From Pediococcus pentosaceus (GTDB taxonomy: Bacteria; Bacillota; Bacilli; Lactobacillales; Lactobacillaceae), in assembly GCF_001437285.1 (NCBI RefSeq), contig NZ_JQBF01000002.1, forward strand, positions 186,001 through 250,000: a stretch of DNA of 64,000 nucleotides, written 5' to 3'. The notes under the pieces were generated by a model. That model saw nothing but the letters and a program-made list of their open reading frames with translations. It was not told the origin of the DNA and did not search any database. This document shows positions 60,826-64,000 of the stretch, piece by piece (the first letter of the stretch is position 1; each line of letters starts with the position of its first letter). Position numbers and translations under genes: made by a program.

Positions 60826-61965
60826 TTAAAACTTATTAATTAATCGGGCAATATTCTCAGCAACTTGGGCAATATCATGCGGAGCATCGATCAATGCTTG
60901 CTCTAAAGTTTTAACACCTGACACACTTGAAAACACCGCATCGATTGCTTTATCTGAATACAATTCATCGATACCTTCACCAATATTACCAGTGATTACA
61001 ATTACTGGAGCGCTTGCAGCAACAGATTTAGTTGCCAATGCCACTCCATAAGGCGTTTTACCAAACTTCGTTTGATAATCAACACCACCTTCACCGGTAA
61101 AAACAAAATCAGCTCCTTGAGCTTGTTCCTTAAGTCCGCTATATTCTGTAACAATATCAATTCCCTTTTTGATAGATGCGTTGGTAAAAGCTAGTAAGCC
61201 CGCACCTAGCCCCCCAGCTGCACCTGCTCCAGGATAATTAGCTAAGTCTTGATTTAAATCGCGTTTAATAATTTCAGCATAATGCGTGAGACTTTCATCT
61301 AAAATTCGGATCATTGCCGGCGTCGCGCCTTTTTGGGGTCCAAAAACTACGGATGCTCCCTTTGGACCAACTAAAGGATTCGTCACGTCTGAAGCGATTA
61401 AAAATTGGACTTTAGCTAAACGCGGATCAATGTCAGTCATGTCAATTTGAGCTAAATGCTTTAGTGCTTCACCTCCACGACCAATTTCATGATGCTTATT
61501 ATCCAATAAATGGACCCCGATGGCTTGAGCCATTCCAGCCCCTCCATCATTAGTGGCACTTCCTCCGATTCCAATAATCAGCTTTGAAATATGATAATCT
61601 AAAGCCTTTAAAATTAATTCTCCGGTTCCATAGGTTGTAGTTATTAAAGGATTTTGTGTATTTTGATTAATAAATTGAATACCACTTGATTGGGACATCT
61701 CAATTACCGCGGTTTTATGATCACCTAAGATACCAAATGTAGCTTCTACTGGATCTCCTAATGGACCAGTCACTTTTTCGGTAATTAATTTTCCATTAGT
61801 AGCATCAACCAGTGCTTGCACGGTTCCTTCTCCCCCATCTGCCATAGGGACTAACGTGTAATCAGCCTTCGGATAAACCCGAGCAATACCATTTTGGATT
61901 GCGATGGCTGCTTGTTTGGCAGTTAATCCACCCTTAAATGAATCTGGTGCAATAACAAATTTCAT
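60826..61965 (-). CDS. glxK: Glycerate kinase (GlxK family)
   Basis: 379-residue glycerate kinase type 1 (GarK/GlxK). APDSFKGGLTAKQAA at the N-terminus, PMADGGEGT (about 41-49), and GIGGSATNDGGAGMAQALG-like segment (about 134-150) are diagnostic. Forms 2- or 3-phosphoglycerate from D-glycerate. Upstream is the Mn pyrophosphatase gene on the same strand, separated by a terminator. Confidence 0.95.
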   Translation of the reverse strand: MKFVIAPDSFKGGLTAKQAAIAIQNGIARVYPKADYTLVPMADGGEGTVQALVDATNGKLITEKVTGPLGDPVEATFGILGDHKTAVIEMSQSSGIQFINQNTQNPLITTTYGTGELILKALDYHISKLIIGIGGSATNDGGAGMAQAIGVHLLDNKHHEIGRGGEALKHLAQIDMTDIDPRLAKVQFLIASDVTNPLVGPKGASVVFGPQKGATPAMIRILDESLTHYAEIIKRDLNQDLANYPGAGAAGGLGAGLLAFTNASIKKGIDIVTEYSGLKEQAQGADFVFTGEGGVDYQTKFGKTPYGVALATKSVAASAPVIVITGNIGEGIDELYSDKAIDAVFSSVSGVKTLEQALIDAPHDIAQVAENIARLINKF

Positions 61966-62024
61966 ATTATATATTTACTCCTAGGTTATGACTTTTAGTA
62001 TATCTAATCCTATTTCAGTGGAAA

Positions 62025-62056
62025 CAAAAAACAGATGACCTTAAGCCATCTGTTTT
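62025..62056 (-). terminator. Terminator of ppaC
   Basis: On the minus strand AAAACAGATG / CATCTGTTTT hairpin ending in a T-run, 11 bases after the ppaC stop. Confidence 0.88.
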
Positions 62057-62066
62057 AGTATTCGTC

Positions 62067-62999
62067 TTATGCAAATGCATCCATTAAAGGAGGTACAACT
62101 TGTTTTTTACGTGATACAACGCCAGGAAGGTCTGCTGTGTTGTGATCTGATAATTCAGTGTTAAATGCTTTTTCAACGATATCCTTTGGTTCACCAACTA
62201 CTAGTAAGCGTGAATCACTTGAAAGAATGTTAGTTGCAAGTAATAAGAACATGTCATAGCCGTTCTTTTGGTTTTCTTCTTCCATTGTCTTAACTAGTGC
62301 AGTTTCACGGCTAAATACGTCATCGAGATCAACTGTGTTCACTTGACCAATACGGATTGTCTTTCCACCCATATCAAAGCTCTTAGCGTCACCGTCAACC
62401 AATTCTAATTCAGACTTGCTAGAAAGGTCCGTTCCGGCCTTAAGCATTTCTAAACCGTAAGTTTCTACGTCGATATTAGCAATTTTAGCTAGTTCTTCAA
62501 GGGCTTTACGGTCATCATCAGTTGTAGTTGGTGACTTAAGGAGTAGCGTATCAGAAACAATGGCTGAAAGCATCAATCCAGCTAATTTAGCAGGAATTTC
62601 AACATTATTTTCATGGAATAATTTAGTTAAAATTGTACTTGTACAACCTACTGGTTCAGCACGGTAGAACAAAGGTTGTGAAGTTTCAAAGTTAGCAATC
62701 CGATGATGATCAACGACTGCAGTAACTGTTACTTGATTAAGATCTGAAACACTTTGTTGGCTTTCATTATGGTCAACAAGCATAACTGAATCTACTTCGT
62801 TGGCAGCTGTTTCGATTACTCGTGGAGTTGCTTCATCAAAGTGTGATAAAACAAAAGCTGTTTCAGGGTTAGGATTGCCTAAAGCAACGGCTTCTGCATC
62901 TGCTACTCCCAATTGATTTTGTAAATATGCAAAGGCCTTCGCAGCAACGATTGCGTCTGTATCTGGATTAGAATGTCCGAAAACAAGTTGTTTATTCAT
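62067..62999 (-). CDS. ppaC: Manganese-dependent inorganic pyrophosphatase
   Basis: 310-residue family II (DHH) pyrophosphatase. Metal motifs are HSNPDTDA (residues 9-16), VDHNE (about 76-80) and DHH (about 97-99); the C-terminal DHHA2 domain has SRKKQVVPP. Hydrolyses PPi using Mn2+/Co2+. Same strand as and 15 bases after the LysR gene, so possibly cotranscribed with it. Mn dependence matches the Mn-centred physiology suggested by the catalase. Confidence 0.97.
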   Translation of the reverse strand: MNKQLVFGHSNPDTDAIVAAKAFAYLQNQLGVADAEAVALGNPNPETAFVLSHFDEATPRVIETAANEVDSVMLVDHNESQQSVSDLNQVTVTAVVDHHRIANFETSQPLFYRAEPVGCTSTILTKLFHENNVEIPAKLAGLMLSAIVSDTLLLKSPTTTDDDRKALEELAKIANIDVETYGLEMLKAGTDLSSKSELELVDGDAKSFDMGGKTIRIGQVNTVDLDDVFSRETALVKTMEEENQKNGYDMFLLLATNILSSDSRLLVVGEPKDIVEKAFNTELSDHNTADLPGVVSRKKQVVPPLMDAFA

Positions 63000-63014
63000 T
63001 ATAAAAAGTCTCCT

Positions 63015-63986
63015 TTAATCATCTTTTTTTGTAGTTAGGTTACGTACCTTATCAATATACTTCTCGCCGTCCATATATTCAAAGAAGGCACTCAAAAAGG
63101 CGTTCATCCGTGGAATTTTGTCTTTGTCTTTTCTGTAAACAAACCCAATTTCATAGCTAATCTTAGGGTCAAACTTAGTTATATAAGCATCAGTTGCTTC
63201 GTCTTGATGGGCTACCACAAAAGATTCCGGTAATGCCGTAGCGATCCCCGTGCTATTCGAAAAACTCAAAATTTGAGCGGGGGTTGTAAAGTAAGCAACA
63301 CTCTTAGGTTTAGTTACCATCGCATCCTTAAATACTTCTGTAATAAGGTCATCCAAATAATAACCTTCTGGATAAGATACCCAATCAAAAGCTGCTGCAC
63401 GTTTTAAACTTACGCCCCGTGCTTTTGACAAACGTTCATCATGATGAACAAAAACTAAACGTTCTGTTCCAATCTTACGTGCTCGGTAAGGCTTCCAACT
63501 ACGGATATTAGCATCCGGAAGATATGTAATTGCAAAGTCTAATCGGTTACTTTCTAAACCTTCCCAAATTTCAAAACGCGTGAGCATATGAACAGTTACA
63601 TTAATTTCAGGGACATTATTGTAATAGTTAGCGATAAAATCTTCAAAAATACGAGTTTCAAGCGAAGCTAAAATCCCAACCGAAATATCACCACGTCCGC
63701 TACTTGTTGCTTGTTGAATCTCATCAGTCGCATGGTTCAAAATACGATTGATTTCATGCGTAGCATTCAACATTGTGTATCCAGCGTCAGTTAAACGAAG
63801 TTTTTTGCCGAGGGTGTAGAATAATGGCGCACCTACGGCATGTTCAAGTTTTTTAATCTGCTGTGTTAAGGCGGGCTGTGTAATTCCTAAAAGTTGGGCG
63901 CTTTGTGTGTAGCTCATCGTATCCGTGAGTCTTAAAAAATATGACAAAGTTTTAGATGAAAAAATCTTTTCTGTTTTTGTCTGCAT
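63015..63986 (-). CDS. LysR family transcriptional regulator
   Basis: 323-residue LTTR. Residues ~10-70 are the winged helix (SYFLRLTDTMSYTQSAQLLGITQPALTQQIKKLE) and a linker helix, followed by a periplasmic-binding-like effector domain. The protein is complete: ATG 63986 with AGGAG upstream still inside the window. Its effector and targets are unknown; ppaC follows on the same transcript. Confidence 0.92.
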   Translation of the reverse strand: MQTKTEKIFSSKTLSYFLRLTDTMSYTQSAQLLGITQPALTQQIKKLEHAVGAPLFYTLGKKLRLTDAGYTMLNATHEINRILNHATDEIQQATSSGRGDISVGILASLETRIFEDFIANYYNNVPEINVTVHMLTRFEIWEGLESNRLDFAITYLPDANIRSWKPYRARKIGTERLVFVHHDERLSKARGVSLKRAAAFDWVSYPEGYYLDDLITEVFKDAMVTKPKSVAYFTTPAQILSFSNSTGIATALPESFVVAHQDEATDAYITKFDPKISYEIGFVYRKDKDKIPRMNAFLSAFFEYMDGEKYIDKVRNLTTKKDD

Positions 63987-64000
63987 ACTAGAGCACTCCT

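Noticed and set aside
1-64000. CRISPR arrays, insertion sequences, rRNA operons.
   Set aside because: No repeat-spacer pattern, transposase or rRNA sequence was recognised on either strand.

Overview
The window is a contiguous piece of a low-GC Gram-positive chromosome, almost certainly from the family Lactobacillaceae (Pediococcus, Lactiplantibacillus or a relative; genus not resolved). The evidence is a mevalonate operon ending in a type 2 IPP isomerase, a manganese catalase with the residues known from L. plantarum, a FAD/FMN-rich set of lactate and quinone oxidoreductases, and the Firmicutes block recU-pbp1A / ypsA-gpsB-rnpB / fhs-lspA-rluD-pyrR. No rRNA, complete tRNA, insertion sequence, CRISPR array or prophage was seen.

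Layout. 1-4.7 kb: the 3' end of dnaJ, two small membrane proteins (DUF378, TspO), a preQ1-riboswitch-like leader with queT, a DUF2829 (Tad2-family) protein and an SDR, an orphan DUF4373 phage-type protein and a GlsB-type stress protein. 4.7-7.5 kb: Mn catalase followed by a sparse, decayed stretch with two small hypothetical genes, a tRNA-like acceptor/T-arm minihelix and a broken YjzC-like gene. 7.5-17 kb: lepA, a Ser-rich membrane protein, an anion permease, a C69 dipeptidase with no canonical start codon, a tautomerase, a HAD phosphatase, an rRNA m5C methyltransferase and a beta-lactamase-fold protein. 17-23.5 kb: L,D-transpeptidase, then two flavin-linked units (LLM oxidoreductase plus F420-reductase-like protein; lactate oxidase) that share one palindromic operator, and a TMEM175-type channel.

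23.7-46.4 kb is core genome: the mevalonate operon mvaK1-mvaD-mvaK2-fni; dinG-tseB-dnaD; recU-pbp1A; ypsA, gpsB, rnpB, an rlmL-like methyltransferase, an FAD oxidoreductase, ebsA, fhs, lspA, rluD; and a pyrR operon. That operon is the most unusual locus in the window. PyrR looks intact, but the two downstream proteins are carbamoyl-phosphate synthase homologues with uninterrupted reading frames in which the glutaminase triad, the ATP-grasp glycine loop, a metal ligand and most of the C-terminal half are missing. They look like catalytically dead, possibly regulatory, CarA/CarB paralogues.

46.4-51 kb: rqcH, marR, degV, a crcB pair and a YisL-like protein. 51.3-57.8 kb is an accessory electrophile/quinone-type island: a zinc-free ADH, nitroreductase, yellow/MRJP-family protein, a frameshifted PEBP gene, a frameshifted HxlR regulator and alsS. 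Two copies of a 95-96 bp promoter/leader sequence lie in inverted orientation on either side of the regulator, and each copy is preceded by a remnant of the same gene end. The HxlR operator here resembles the palindromes in front of the two flavin units at 18.8 and 21.6 kb, which suggests one redox regulon. 58-64 kb: a YjeM-type permease, msrB-msrA, glycerate kinase, Mn-dependent pyrophosphatase and a LysR regulator.
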